A stretch of 64,000 nucleotides of DNA, taken from Bacillota bacterium (lineage in GTDB: Bacteria; Bacillota; Clostridia; Lachnospirales; Lachnospiraceae). The translations under genes were made by a program, and so were the position numbers. The notes under the pieces are model-generated. The model did not search any database. It saw nothing but the letters and a program-made list of their open reading frames with translations, and had not been told where the DNA came from. Every line of letters begins with the position of its first letter. The stretch's first letter is position 1. Positions 33,836 through 43,082 of the stretch are shown here, in pieces. The DNA lies in NCBI GenBank assembly GCA_023437365.1, contig JAEZGK010000081.1, positions 62,001 to 126,000 on the forward strand, written 5' to 3'.

Positions 33836-34333
33836 ATGAAACTAAAATATTTTTCCTGGCTGCCTGCGGTAGGAATCATGGGAGCTATCTTCTGGTTTTC
33901 CTCAAAGACAGCAGAACTGTCTCAGGAAAGCAGCCTGAGTATCTCAATCGTAATATACAATCTATATGATCAGATAAAGAGCAGCCCGCTGCAAGGTTCT
34001 GAAAAGCTGGATCTGCTGGCGGTCATTGACCATATAATACGTAAGTCTGCACACTTTTCGGAATACGCATGCCTTAGTGCAGCAATTGCCTTCCATTTTA
34101 CGGTATGGAAGAAAAGCATCAGTTACAGAACATGGATTCCGGTCTTATTCGCCGGGGTTTATGCTGTTACAGATGAATTCCATCAAACCTTTGTCACGGG
34201 AAGAAGCGGACAGGTATCGGATGTGCTCCTGGATACTAGTGGAGCTGCTGCAGGAGCATTGGTTTTCAGCATTCTTTCTCTGCTGATTGTACGTCACAGA
34301 CAGAGAAGGATAAAAACTACAGGATTGGTGTGA
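33836..34333 (+). CDS. VanZ-family membrane protein
   Basis: The 165-residue protein has about four membrane helices. VanZ landmarks are WLPAVGIMGAIFWFSSKTAE at the start, IIRKSAHFSEYACLSAAI (about 66-83) and AVTDEFHQTFVTGRSGQVSDVLLDTSGAAAG (about 108-138). VanZ-like proteins give low-level teicoplanin resistance in one case; most are uncharacterised. Its 3' end overlaps a convergent small gene by 17 bp. Confidence 0.85.
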   Translation: MKLKYFSWLPAVGIMGAIFWFSSKTAELSQESSLSISIVIYNLYDQIKSSPLQGSEKLDLLAVIDHIIRKSAHFSEYACLSAAIAFHFTVWKKSISYRTWIPVLFAGVYAVTDEFHQTFVTGRSGQVSDVLLDTSGAAAGALVFSILSLLIVRHRQRRIKTTGLV

Positions 34334-34502
34334 AACGGTTTGCCTCACTTGTATATTCATGTTCAATGGAGGATAGAACCTGTTCCAGTTCGGTTCGGTC
34401 TATGGAAAGACTTTTGCACAAATCCTCCAAGCTACTATAATCATCCCTCAGCTTGGTGTTAATAAAGCTCAGCAGGATGTATGGATCCTTTGGTATATTC
34501 AT
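34317..34502 (-). CDS. DUF4250 small protein
   Basis: The 61-residue protein starts at the ATG at 34502, which follows AAAGGAG; the frame is open for 15 more codons upstream without a site. It starts NIPKDPYILLSFINTKLRD, the typical DUF4250 opening, and has helical heptads after that. The function is unknown. It overlaps the 3' end of the VanZ gene on the other strand. Confidence 0.7.
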   Translation of the reverse strand: MNIPKDPYILLSFINTKLRDDYSSLEDLCKSLSIDRTELEQVLSSIEHEYTSEANRFTPIL

Positions 34503-34599
34503 AAGATACTCCTTTATCAGATATAGGATACCTTTATAATTATGCACATTATTATATTATTTTCAAGATATAAATGCTTTGAAAGGCTAGGCGGAAGAT

Positions 34600-35922
34600 A
34601 TGGATTTATTTGATTACATGAGGGATAACACGATGAAGAAGGAGGCTCCTCTGGCTTCCAGACTTCGTCCCGTAACCCTGGATGAGGTGGTAGGGCAGCA
34701 GCATATTATAGGTAAGGATAAGCTGCTGTACCGAGCGATCAAAGCAGATAAGATCAGCTCTATCATATTCTACGGTCCTCCCGGTACAGGCAAGACAACT
34801 CTGGCCAAAGTCATAGCCAATACCACAAGCTCTCTCTTCACACAGATCAACGCTACCTCCGCAGGGAAGAAGGATATGGAAGCAGTGGTTGAGGAAGCGA
34901 AGGTAAATCTCGGCAGCTACGGAAAGCGTACGATTCTTTTTATCGACGAGATACACCGATTTAATAAGGGGCAGCAGGATTATCTGCTACCTTATGTAGA
35001 AGACGGGACAGTAATCCTGATTGGTGCAACGACGGAGAATCCTTATTTTGAGGTGAATTCAGCTCTGCTCTCCCGTTCAATCATATTTGAACTAAAGCCT
35101 CTGGACAAGGAGGATATCAAGATATTGCTGCATCGCGCCGTCTATGACAGAGATCGTGGAATGGGAGCGTTTGATGTGGAGATAGAAGCGGAGGCACTGG
35201 ATTTTTTGGCTGATATTGCCAACGGTGATGCAAGGGCAGCCCTGAATGCCATAGAGATAGGTATCCTGACAACGGATCGCTCAGAGGATGGAAAAATCCA
35301 CATTACGCTTTCCGTGGCAGCAGAGTGTATCCAAAGACGTGTACTGAAGTATGATAAGGATGGAGATAATCATTACGATACTATATCGGCATTTATTAAA
35401 AGTATGCGGGGCTCTGATCCTGATGCCGCTGTGTATTACCTTGCCCGCATGCTGTATGCGGGTGAAGAGGTAGCCTTTATCGCAAGGCGAATCATGATCT
35501 GCGCCGCAGAGGATGTATCCAATGCTGACCCCAATGCCCTGGTGGTCGCAACCTCAGCAGCACTTGCAGTGGAACGTCTCGGGATGCCGGAAGCAAGAAT
35601 TGTCCTGGCTCAGGCAGCGACCTATGTAGCCTGTGCACCGAAAAGCAATTCCGCTATCTGCGCCATTGACGCTGCCACGCAGGTAGTGGAGAATGAGAAG
35701 ACCGCAACTATTCCAGCCTATCTGATGGATTCCCATTATAAAGGAGCGGCGAAGCTGGGACACGGTTTGGGCTATCAATATGCACATAACTTTAAAAACC
35801 ATTATGTTAAGCAGCAATATCTTCCGGATGAGATTAAGGACAGAGTATTCTATGTTCCCTCTGACAACGGATATGAGAAACAGATACAGGAATATTTTAA
35901 AAGAATTAAGGAAGAAGAATAG
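34600..35922 (+). CDS. rarA: Replication-associated recombination protein RarA (MgsA)
   Basis: The 440-residue AAA+ ATPase is related to clamp loaders. It has the start LASRLRPVTLDEVVGQQHI, Walker A GPPGTGKTTLA (about 59-69), Walker B IDEIHRFNKGQQDYLLPYVE (about 115-134), the sensor TTENPYFEVN, and the C-terminal tetramerisation domain with GSDPDAAVYYLARML. RarA acts at stalled replication forks. AGGCGGA precedes the ATG and a strong terminator follows. Confidence 0.95.
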   Translation: MDLFDYMRDNTMKKEAPLASRLRPVTLDEVVGQQHIIGKDKLLYRAIKADKISSIIFYGPPGTGKTTLAKVIANTTSSLFTQINATSAGKKDMEAVVEEAKVNLGSYGKRTILFIDEIHRFNKGQQDYLLPYVEDGTVILIGATTENPYFEVNSALLSRSIIFELKPLDKEDIKILLHRAVYDRDRGMGAFDVEIEAEALDFLADIANGDARAALNAIEIGILTTDRSEDGKIHITLSVAAECIQRRVLKYDKDGDNHYDTISAFIKSMRGSDPDAAVYYLARMLYAGEEVAFIARRIMICAAEDVSNADPNALVVATSAALAVERLGMPEARIVLAQAATYVACAPKSNSAICAIDAATQVVENEKTATIPAYLMDSHYKGAAKLGHGLGYQYAHNFKNHYVKQQYLPDEIKDRVFYVPSDNGYEKQIQEYFKRIKEEE

Positions 35923-35960
35923 AATCGGGGCTGCTAACCTTATGCAGCCCCGATTGATTA
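35923..35960 (+). terminator. Terminator of rarA
   Basis: AATCGGGGCTGC (35923-35934) is fully complementary to GCAGCCCCGATT (35944-35955). On the minus strand it can also terminate the convergent small membrane gene, whose last codons overlap it. Confidence 0.85.
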
Positions 35961-36257
35961 ATTTTTATTCTCTGAAGAGTCACTTTCCTCTGTTTCGTCT
36001 AATAACTCGGTATCCTCTGTTGCATCCGGTTCTTCCGAATCCAAGTCTTGTGACGGATCATTTCGGTGAACCAAGCGATAAACCAACATAAAACCCCAGA
36101 TCATGATCGGTATTACGATGGCGCTGAACAGACTTGCGAGGAACAAGCCGGGTGCCTTCTCTGATGCGAAGAAAGCTGATATTAAAGTAATCAGGAATAA
36201 TGAAGCAAACAATACCAGACCGATAATTGCTGCGATTCGTTTCACTTTCTTTTCCAT
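35958..36257 (-). CDS. Small two-helix membrane protein with acidic tail
   Basis: The protein has 99 residues from the second ATG, whose spacing from AAAGGA is better than that of the ATG two codons upstream. It shows two hydrophobic helices (about 7-29 and 40-62), then a cytoplasmic-type tail of about 35 residues dominated by Asp, Glu and Ser. No family is recognised. It is monocistronic and convergent with rarA. Confidence 0.6.
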   Translation of the reverse strand: MEKKVKRIAAIIGLVLFASLFLITLISAFFASEKAPGLFLASLFSAIVIPIMIWGFMLVYRLVHRNDPSQDLDSEEPDATEDTELLDETEESDSSENKN

Positions 36258-36401
36258 AAGCATTTCCTTTCTGCCCTATAAGAATATCGTTCTATCATTC
36301 ATTAACTCATCATAAACATTATATCGGCTCGACACTGAAAAAGCAAGCATTGTGACATACAAAGGCATTGGTATAGAATACAGAGAAGTAACCAATACCA
36401 T

Positions 36402-36430
36402 TTGACATATTTCTGTGAAGAAGGTATAAT
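36402..36430 (+). promoter_or_regulatory. ptsI promoter
   Basis: TTGACA (36402-36407), 17 bp spacer and TATAAT (36425-36430), both perfect. Transcription would start just before the RAT element. Confidence 0.85.
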
Positions 36431-36447
36431 TCAATTACAAACAGATT

Positions 36448-36519
36448 GGATTGTGACTGTTCGATCAGGCAAGACCGGCTTAGTAATAAAGAAATTTATT
36501 ATTAAGTGTGGTCTTTTTT
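36448..36519 (+). promoter_or_regulatory. RAT antiterminator site overlapping a terminator (LicT/GlcT type)
   Basis: The RAT at 36448-36476 follows the BglG-family consensus: GGATTGTGACTG, a short loop and CAGGCAAGACC. Its 3' end AAGACC (36471-36476) is also the start of a terminator whose other arm is GGTCTT (36510-36515), with CTTAGTAATAAA/TTTATTATTAAG inside, then a T-run. The two structures are mutually exclusive. A BglG/LicT/GlcT-type protein bound to RAT would permit ptsI expression in response to PTS sugar flux. Confidence 0.88.
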
Positions 36520-36575
36520 AAATTCCTTTCAGACCATAAATCGAAGAAATAAGCAAAGTAAAAAGGAGTGATAAG

Positions 36576-38192
36576 ATGATAGTTTTGGAAGGCAAAAGTG
36601 TATATCAGGGAATCGCCTTTGGAACGATGAAGTATTATCAAAAAGCTGAAATAGCCGGAAGGGTCTATCGAGTATCGGATGAGAAAAAGGAGCAGATCCG
36701 CTTTGAACAGGCGAGACAGAAAGTGATCGATCAGCTGGAGGATTTATATAGGAAGGCTCTGAAGGAAATCGGTTCCGATGAGGCAATGATTCTGCAGGTA
36801 CATCAGATGCTTTTGCAGGATACCGAATATCTGAATTACATCAATAACATGATTGCAGAGCAGAAATTTAATGCTGAGTATGCTGTCTCCTGCGCCTCAG
36901 ATTATTTTGCAGAGATATTTTCCTGTATGGAGGATGAATATTTAAAGGAGAGAGCTGCGGATATCAAGGATGTTTCCGAACGACTGCTCCGCACGCTTAG
37001 TGAAGAGGAGATAGAACTTAAGCTTACGAAACCTGTTATTATAGCAGCGGAGGATCTGGCACCCAGTGAGACGGTGCAGCTTGATAGAAGCAGGTTACTT
37101 TCTCTGATCACACAGAAGGGCTCTGTGAATTCTCATACTGCGATACTTGCCAGAACCATGAATATTCCTGCGGTGATCGGAATCGGTGAACAGCTGAAAC
37201 CGGAATATGACGGCTTGCAGGTAATTGTAGATGGGTTCACCGGGAAGGTTTATGTAGATCCGGAGGAGGCTTTACTACAGGAGTATATGGAAAAGAGGAG
37301 GAGGGAGGAAGAAAGAAGAGCAGCCTTGGCCGAGCTTCTCGGGAAGGAAAATATTACAAGGGACGGGAAGCAGATCGATATCTTCGCTAACATCGGAGCA
37401 GTGCAGGATGTCAGCGAAGCCCTAAAGAATGATGCCGGGGGTGTTGGTCTGATGAGAAGCGAATTCCTCTATCTGAATAAGAAGGATTATCCCTCGGAGG
37501 AGGAACAGCTAGCGGTCTACCGGGAGGTTTTGAAAGGAATGGAAGGACGTAAGGTAATCATTCGTACCCTAGACATCGGTGCGGATAAGCAGGTAGATTA
37601 TTTTAACCTGCCGAAGGAGGAAAACCCTGCCCTGGGATACCGCGCCATCCGTATTTGTCTGACCAGAAGAGAAATATTCCGAACACAGCTTCGTGCACTG
37701 TATCGGGCATCTGTATATGGTAATTTAGGCATCATGTTCCCAATGATCATTTCCCTGGAAGAGATCAGAGAGATCAAACAGATTCTTTCGGAGGTAAAGC
37801 AGGAGCTTTCCAAGGAAGGAAAAGCCTATAATGATAAAATAGAGCTCGGTATTATGATAGAGACACCTGCAGCTGCAATCATCAGTGATTTGCTGGCAAA
37901 GGAAGTGGATTTTTTTAGCATCGGTACCAACGATCTGACCCAATATACGACTGCGATTGACCGACAGAACACGATGCTGGATTCCTTCTACGATCCCCAT
38001 CATCCGGCTGTTCTGCGGTTAATAAAAATGACAGTGGAAAATGCTCATAGGAACTGCATCTGGGTGGGAATCTGCGGTGAGCTGGCAGCAGACATTACGA
38101 TGACTGAGACTTTCTTAGCTTTAGGCGTAGATGAGCTGTCCGTAGCCCCCGGCAGGATACTTGAGCTGAGAAAAGCTGTACGGGAATTGTAA
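36576..38192 (+). CDS. ptsI: Phosphoenolpyruvate-protein phosphotransferase (PTS enzyme I)
   Basis: The 538-residue protein passes phosphate from PEP to HPr. The N-terminal HPr-binding/phosphohistidine part has the active-site His in GSVNSHTAILARTMNIPAVIG (about 184-204). The C-terminal PEP-binding barrel has GGVGLMRSEFLY, EENPALGYRAIR and DFFSIGTNDLTQY. No ptsH gene is adjacent. AAAGGAG precedes the ATG. Expression is governed by the upstream RAT/terminator. Confidence 0.96.
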   Translation: MIVLEGKSVYQGIAFGTMKYYQKAEIAGRVYRVSDEKKEQIRFEQARQKVIDQLEDLYRKALKEIGSDEAMILQVHQMLLQDTEYLNYINNMIAEQKFNAEYAVSCASDYFAEIFSCMEDEYLKERAADIKDVSERLLRTLSEEEIELKLTKPVIIAAEDLAPSETVQLDRSRLLSLITQKGSVNSHTAILARTMNIPAVIGIGEQLKPEYDGLQVIVDGFTGKVYVDPEEALLQEYMEKRRREEERRAALAELLGKENITRDGKQIDIFANIGAVQDVSEALKNDAGGVGLMRSEFLYLNKKDYPSEEEQLAVYREVLKGMEGRKVIIRTLDIGADKQVDYFNLPKEENPALGYRAIRICLTRREIFRTQLRALYRASVYGNLGIMFPMIISLEEIREIKQILSEVKQELSKEGKAYNDKIELGIMIETPAAAIISDLLAKEVDFFSIGTNDLTQYTTAIDRQNTMLDSFYDPHHPAVLRLIKMTVENAHRNCIWVGICGELAADITMTETFLALGVDELSVAPGRILELRKAVREL

Positions 38193-38273
38193 TATGAAGT
38201 GGAAATTACCTTTATAAGATTAGCAAGTCTTCCGATATATATTGTAAGAAAGAAATGAGACGGGGGGATAGCT

Positions 38274-39101
38274 ATGTCAACCGCAGGGAAAATGCTTTTG
38301 CTGAGTATCCTGTGCTTAGTCCTTTTATATGGAGTTTCACCCTGCCCGGCCTATGCATCTGATTATGGAGCGCAGGAGTCGGCTGCTGATGCGGTGGCAA
38401 AAACCTGTATTGTAAGCTTTGACGGCAACGGTGCGAATGCAAGCCTTGATACAATCACGGTTTCTGCGGATGGTTACTATGGGACTCTGCCGGAGCTTAC
38501 CAGACCAGACTATGTATTCGTCGGTTGGTATTCTTTTAGAAGCGGAGGAATAAAGATTACCGAAACAACTAAGGTATTTAAGCCGACTGACCATACACTC
38601 TATGCTCAGTGGAGGGGCAATCCGGTCGAGATTGAGCTGAATGCGACCGGTGGAAATCTAAATAAAGAAAAGATTATTGTCTATTATGGAAGTAAGTATC
38701 TGGGACAGCTTCCAACACCAACCAGAGCAAGTTATCAGTTCGATGGATGGTATACTGAGGAAACAGGTGGCAATCGGGTTACTGTAAAGAGTATCTATGA
38801 TGAAAACGGACCGAAAACTCTCTATGCTCATTGGACGGAGAAGCCGGTTAAGGTCATCTTCATCGCATTTAATGGTGAGGTTTATGAGAGAATAGTAGCA
38901 TATGGTAGGGAATACGGCGAATTGCCCGAACCGGAGAAGGACGGCTATACCTTTGGTGGGTGGTACAAATATGGGGATTATAGGGATAGGGACAATGGAC
39001 AAAAAAGGATTACGGAAAGTACCATCGTAAAGGAGATAGCACAGATTAAGCTTTATGCCAGATGGTATCCGGTTCCTGAGGACAGAGCCTCAGATTATTA
39101 A
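38274..39101 (+). CDS. Secreted protein with InlB-type (Listeria-Bacteroides) repeats
   Basis: The 275-residue protein has a signal peptide (about 1-27, cleavage likely after ACPAYA-like residues). Three PF09479 B-repeats of about 65-70 residues follow, each ending in the usual YVFVGWY, FDGWYTEETGG or FGGWYKYG and then LYAQW/LYAHW/LYARW. No LPXTG, choline-binding or SLH anchor is present, so it is probably released or wall-associated by charge. Such repeats are adhesion or spacer modules. The start has GGGGG upstream. Confidence 0.82.
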   Translation: MSTAGKMLLLSILCLVLLYGVSPCPAYASDYGAQESAADAVAKTCIVSFDGNGANASLDTITVSADGYYGTLPELTRPDYVFVGWYSFRSGGIKITETTKVFKPTDHTLYAQWRGNPVEIELNATGGNLNKEKIIVYYGSKYLGQLPTPTRASYQFDGWYTEETGGNRVTVKSIYDENGPKTLYAHWTEKPVKVIFIAFNGEVYERIVAYGREYGELPEPEKDGYTFGGWYKYGDYRDRDNGQKRITESTIVKEIAQIKLYARWYPVPEDRASDY

Positions 39102-39278
39102 AGAATAGAAAGCAGTATGGAAGGGAACAGTCGAATTCTGGCTGTTCTTTTTTCCTTTACTTCAGTAGCCGGAGACGGGCGGCTGATACTGACCCCCGAA
39201 TCGGAAAGAGAATATACACAATTTGCTAGATGTTTTATGAGGACACATAATAAATTAGAAAACTATCTAACATAGGTA

Positions 39279-39317
39279 TTGACAATTATAAAACTAAATG
39301 TTAGATTAATATCTAAC
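39279..39317 (+). promoter_or_regulatory. Promoter and palindromic operator of the MFS-ArsR operon
   Basis: TTGACA (39279-39284) and TAGATT (39302-39307) have a 17 bp spacer. The -10 lies inside the palindrome GTTAGATTAATATCTAAC (39300-39317). A further half site TATCTAAC lies just upstream of the -35 at about 39264-39271. This is a good candidate for autoregulation by the ArsR-type protein encoded second in the operon. Confidence 0.7.
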
Positions 39318-39393
39318 AAGTAAAATATCCCAATCAGTTAAGGGGTTACGGCATGACTTTTCATGTGAGTCATGCACAGAGATGGAGGTTAAT

Positions 39394-40701
39394 ATGGAAG
39401 AGAGTAAAATCGGGTATCGTGAAATACTGAAGCAAAAAGAATATATGAAGACGGTCGTCGCCGCTGTAATCAACAGGTTCGGTGATTCCATCGACAGCAT
39501 CGCCTTTGCCTGGCTCGTATATCAGATTACCCAAAGCGCTGCCTGGTCAGCAATCATATTTGGAATTAATAGAATACCGACGATATTTCTACAGCCTTTT
39601 GCAGGTGCCGCGGTAGAGGGTAAGAATAAGAAGACCATCATGATTGTTACGGATGTCATTCGGGGCCTCTGTGTTGGTATCGTTGCTACGGCTTTCCTTG
39701 CCGGAGTACTTAATCAATGGATCATGCTTGGCTGCACGATTGTAATTTCCTGTGCGGAAGCATTTCGTAATCCGGCATCCAGTGCTTTGCTGCCCAAACT
39801 GCTGGATAAGGAATATTACAGCTTCGGAATTTCTTTTAATACCAGTCTGTGCAGTATCATGGAACTGGTCGGACTCGGACTGGCAGGTGTCATAATCTCC
39901 TTGTTTTCTATATCAACTGCGATATACGTCGATATGGTGACCTTCTTTTTGTCTGCACTGATCATACTTACCTTAAGAATTAAGGAAGAGCAGTTGACAA
40001 AAGCCAAAATAAATGCTAAGGAATATATAGATAGTTTAAAGGGCGGTTTTCTTTATCTGAAGGGAAAAGCATTTTTACGATACATGGTTACAATAGCTGT
40101 TTTCCTGAATGCAATTTTGGTTCCGATGAATAGCCTTCAGGCTCCACTGGTCAGCGAGGTTCTGCACTCGGATGAAATCATGCTTTCTGTATTGAATCTT
40201 GGTCTTATGCTTGGTATGATTCTGGGAGCGATAATTTACCCTTATATCAGTACCGTGATCAGCAGTTACGCTATTGTGTGCTTCGGCGGATATTCCATAG
40301 GCGTATACTTTATCAGCCTTGTTGTATTAGGTCGGTTTATACACGTGGCTATAGTAATTTATATCATTGTTGCGATAGCTTCTTTTGTTTTAGGTGTGGT
40401 GATTGCAACGGTCAATACTTATGCCGGGATAGAGTTCATGAAGACGATTGAAGAAAGTTATATTGCCAGGGTGAGTGCAATCATGAATGCCTGCTGTGTT
40501 GCGGCTGTGCCGGTCGTATCCTTTATCCTCAGTGGCGTAACGGAATTTGCATCTACGGGTACAATATTTCTTGCCGTAGGCTTACTGGATTTCCTCGTGT
40601 GTCTGGCGCTGTTTGGCAAAAAGAGATTTACCGTCATGGTGAAGGAACAGAATGTGAGGTCAGAGAATGAAAGACAAATTTCAGATAGCGAAGCATGCTA
40701 A
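39394..40701 (+). CDS. Major facilitator superfamily transporter
   Basis: The 435-residue protein starts at the ATG with GGAGG 5 bases upstream; an ATG four codons earlier overlaps that site. It has about twelve membrane segments. DSIDSIAFAWLVYQITQSAAWSAIIFGINRIPTIFLQPFAG and the VTDVIRGLCVG loop fit the MFS_3/enterobactin-exporter-like group of drug or metabolite effluxers. It overlaps the downstream regulator gene by 35 bp, so the two are co-translated. Confidence 0.83.
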   Translation: MEESKIGYREILKQKEYMKTVVAAVINRFGDSIDSIAFAWLVYQITQSAAWSAIIFGINRIPTIFLQPFAGAAVEGKNKKTIMIVTDVIRGLCVGIVATAFLAGVLNQWIMLGCTIVISCAEAFRNPASSALLPKLLDKEYYSFGISFNTSLCSIMELVGLGLAGVIISLFSISTAIYVDMVTFFLSALIILTLRIKEEQLTKAKINAKEYIDSLKGGFLYLKGKAFLRYMVTIAVFLNAILVPMNSLQAPLVSEVLHSDEIMLSVLNLGLMLGMILGAIIYPYISTVISSYAIVCFGGYSIGVYFISLVVLGRFIHVAIVIYIIVAIASFVLGVVIATVNTYAGIEFMKTIEESYIARVSAIMNACCVAAVPVVSFILSGVTEFASTGTIFLAVGLLDFLVCLALFGKKRFTVMVKEQNVRSENERQISDSEAC

Positions 40702-41770
40702 TCTGGTGGATGAAGCGATATTAATCCTGTATCAATGGGTGAACAAAGACGAATTGGAACAGCAAAGGGAGGAATATCGGTATAATTACCCGGAGGCTTC
40801 CGAGTGGTATGATAGCATATGGGAGAAGCTTCTTGTGATTTACAATGCAGTGAAGCAGGAGTTAAAACCGAAAAAAGAACGAATAGAGTATTACTTTAAG
40901 TCAAAAAACCTCAGCCTATTCTTTAATGCAGCCTTTGCTTTTCTATGGGATTTTCAAAACTATGATAATCAGCTGCTGCCTTATGAGGAGCGAATCAAGA
41001 ACCTGACGGAAGAGGAAAGAATCAAGTATTATGCTCAAATCATCAATATGGATGAGGAGTCCGGTGCTCCTGTCGAAGGATTGGTGACCTATGACGATTT
41101 CATAAACTTCCTTGATGCAGCTTCCTGTGATAAGGCGGCAAAATGGGAGACTTTGAAGGTATATCATAATCAAAAGGAATGTTACAATGAAATCACTGCT
41201 ATCCTGAGGGAAGTAGTGAATATTATTACTGTAGAATTTCAGAACGAAATTGCTGAACTGGAGCAGCAGTACTATGATTATTGGATGGGAATTCAAGAGA
41301 AGCAGGATATCATAGAGCTAATGCATACTAATCTAAAACTGCTCTGGAAGGCCAACGAGAACGGAACGGTATTGCTCCCGATGATCTTCCAGCCCATCAG
41401 CGTTTCACTCTCCTCCAGCCCGGGCACAGATCAATTGGATGTAATTCGATTTGGTATCCTGATGGACAGCCGTTTTATTATTACCAAAGAGAAGATAACG
41501 ACGGAGGATATCGTAAATTTCGGTAAGCTGCTCTGCGACAAAAGTAAGGTTGATATCCTGGAGCTTACTGCCGGTAAGCCCTGCTACGGGAAGGAAATCG
41601 CAAATGAGCTTAAACTCTCCACAGCAACCATATCCTATCATGTCAATGCCTTGATGAAGCTGGGATTGCTAAAGACAGAGTTAGATTCAAACCGCGTATA
41701 TTACAGTCTGAATGCAGAGAAGTTCTCCCAATATATGGAAGGCATCAGGAAATACTTTATAAAGAAATAA
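40667..41770 (+). CDS. ArsR-type winged-helix regulator with long N-terminal domain
   Basis: The 367-residue protein has a C-terminal ArsR-like winged helix (about 282-350: KSKVDILELTAGKPCYGKEIANELKLSTATISYHVNALMKLGLL). The N-terminal 280 residues are charged and helical, with no recognised domain, and are presumably effector-sensing or dimerising. Typical ArsR proteins have only about 100 residues. It overlaps the MFS gene by 35 bp and probably represses the pair via the palindrome at 39300. Confidence 0.78.
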   Translation: MKDKFQIAKHANLVDEAILILYQWVNKDELEQQREEYRYNYPEASEWYDSIWEKLLVIYNAVKQELKPKKERIEYYFKSKNLSLFFNAAFAFLWDFQNYDNQLLPYEERIKNLTEEERIKYYAQIINMDEESGAPVEGLVTYDDFINFLDAASCDKAAKWETLKVYHNQKECYNEITAILREVVNIITVEFQNEIAELEQQYYDYWMGIQEKQDIIELMHTNLKLLWKANENGTVLLPMIFQPISVSLSSSPGTDQLDVIRFGILMDSRFIITKEKITTEDIVNFGKLLCDKSKVDILELTAGKPCYGKEIANELKLSTATISYHVNALMKLGLLKTELDSNRVYYSLNAEKFSQYMEGIRKYFIKK

Positions 41771-42059
41771 AGCGTGCTATCCTGAGAGAAATAGTGTATA
41801 TACAAGAGGCTGTTGCAAAACTCCTTGAATAACTTGTCTCTAAGGTAAGAAAAACTAACGCTCAAAAAGAGCATTGTAATATATTTTGCAATTAATACAG
41901 TTATTTCTGCATTTTATCTATTTCCTAAACTCTTACAGTTTGCTACGATACCTCAATCGATACAGAGGAGATCAGGAGCAGCTGTATGCTATTTCTGACA
42001 GGGTTGCTTCCAACTACAGTGACCCTGATTTTTCAAAATATGAGGCAGGGGGAGTTTTC

Positions 42060-42968
42060 ATGAAGCATTTCATATCTTTACTGGATTATTCAAGTGAGGA
42101 ATTAACAACAATACTGGATCGGGCTGACTATATGGAGAAGGCTTGGAAGGAAAACCGTATGCCGTCGAGTCTGGCTCATGAACAGGTTGGTCTATGGTTT
42201 TACGGTAATGGCTTTCGTAACAGGGTGGCGTTTGAAATCGGTCTGCAGGCTATGGGAGCCAAGGTATCCTATGTTCCAGGTGAATTGGGTATCCATGAGC
42301 CAATCGAGGATATAGGACAGTATCTCAGCAATTGGTTTACACTTCTGGTTGTACGGGCAAAAAGTCAGGAGGATCTGCTGTACCTGGCAGAAACCGCAAC
42401 CATACCGGTGATTAATGCAAGAACAAATATCAGCCATCCCTGTGAGATTATGGGTGATCTACAGTTCCTCCGCCAATATAGAGGTGACTTGAAGGGGTTG
42501 AAGCTGGTCTTTGTGGGAGAAGTTACAAATATATGTATGAGTTGGTTTGAGGCAGCAGTCAAATTCCCTATCAGTGTGGTTCAAGTGGCACCGGAGGGTT
42601 ATGAGGCAGACAAGACTTTTCTTGAAGCTCTGAATCAGGAAGCAGTCGGCAGTATAACCACAAGCAATGATATGGAGGAAGCCATCTATCATACAGATGT
42701 CATCTATACGGACTGTTGGCCGAAGGGGAACAGTCCCGAAGAAGAGATGTGTATCAGAAAAGCATTTCTTCCTTACCAGATTACACAAAAACACCTAAGT
42801 AATTTATCAAAGCAAGGTGTATTTCTTCCTTGTCCTCCGGTGACCAGAGGCCAGGAGGTATCCTGCGATGCTATGGCTTCACAACTTTGCAAAAATCATA
42901 TAGCAAAAAATTATCTGCTGCATAGCCAGAATGCCATAGCTGAGATGATGGTCCATATCAATAAATAG
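42060..42968 (+). CDS. Divergent aspartate/ornithine carbamoyltransferase-family protein
   Basis: The protein has 302 residues from the ATG at 42060, which follows GGGGGAG; the open frame upstream has no start site. The fold is recognisable by FRNRVAFEIGLQAMGAKV (normally STRTRxSFE), IPVINARTNISHPCEIMGDL (HPCQ motif as HPCE at about 126-129) and a GDxxN-like GEVTNICMSW. The carbamoyl-phosphate STRTR loop is replaced by YGNGFRNR, and the HCLP loop is replaced by PCPPVTRGQEVS. It is therefore a transcarbamylase homologue whose substrate is unlikely to be ornithine or aspartate. The 289 bp upstream gap shows nothing clear. Confidence 0.7.
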   Translation: MKHFISLLDYSSEELTTILDRADYMEKAWKENRMPSSLAHEQVGLWFYGNGFRNRVAFEIGLQAMGAKVSYVPGELGIHEPIEDIGQYLSNWFTLLVVRAKSQEDLLYLAETATIPVINARTNISHPCEIMGDLQFLRQYRGDLKGLKLVFVGEVTNICMSWFEAAVKFPISVVQVAPEGYEADKTFLEALNQEAVGSITTSNDMEEAIYHTDVIYTDCWPKGNSPEEEMCIRKAFLPYQITQKHLSNLSKQGVFLPCPPVTRGQEVSCDAMASQLCKNHIAKNYLLHSQNAIAEMMVHINK

Positions 42969-43082
42969 AAAAGCATTATGGCAGAAAAGACAATTATTTC
43001 TGCAAATAGACCATATACGAATACTCCCTGTTTTGATAAGATAATCCCATCAAGGGTAACAATCAAGAGGGGAGTTTTTTAT

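Noticed and set aside
41800..41850. GAGGCTGTTGCAAAA-like sequence resembling an IS end
   Set aside because: No matching second end, no transposase fragment and no target duplication are visible nearby.
42978..43082. N-terminal extension of the first isochorismatase from the ATG at 42978
   Set aside because: The extra 35 residues have no counterpart in the paralogue, while the TTG at 43083 has a strong ribosome site.
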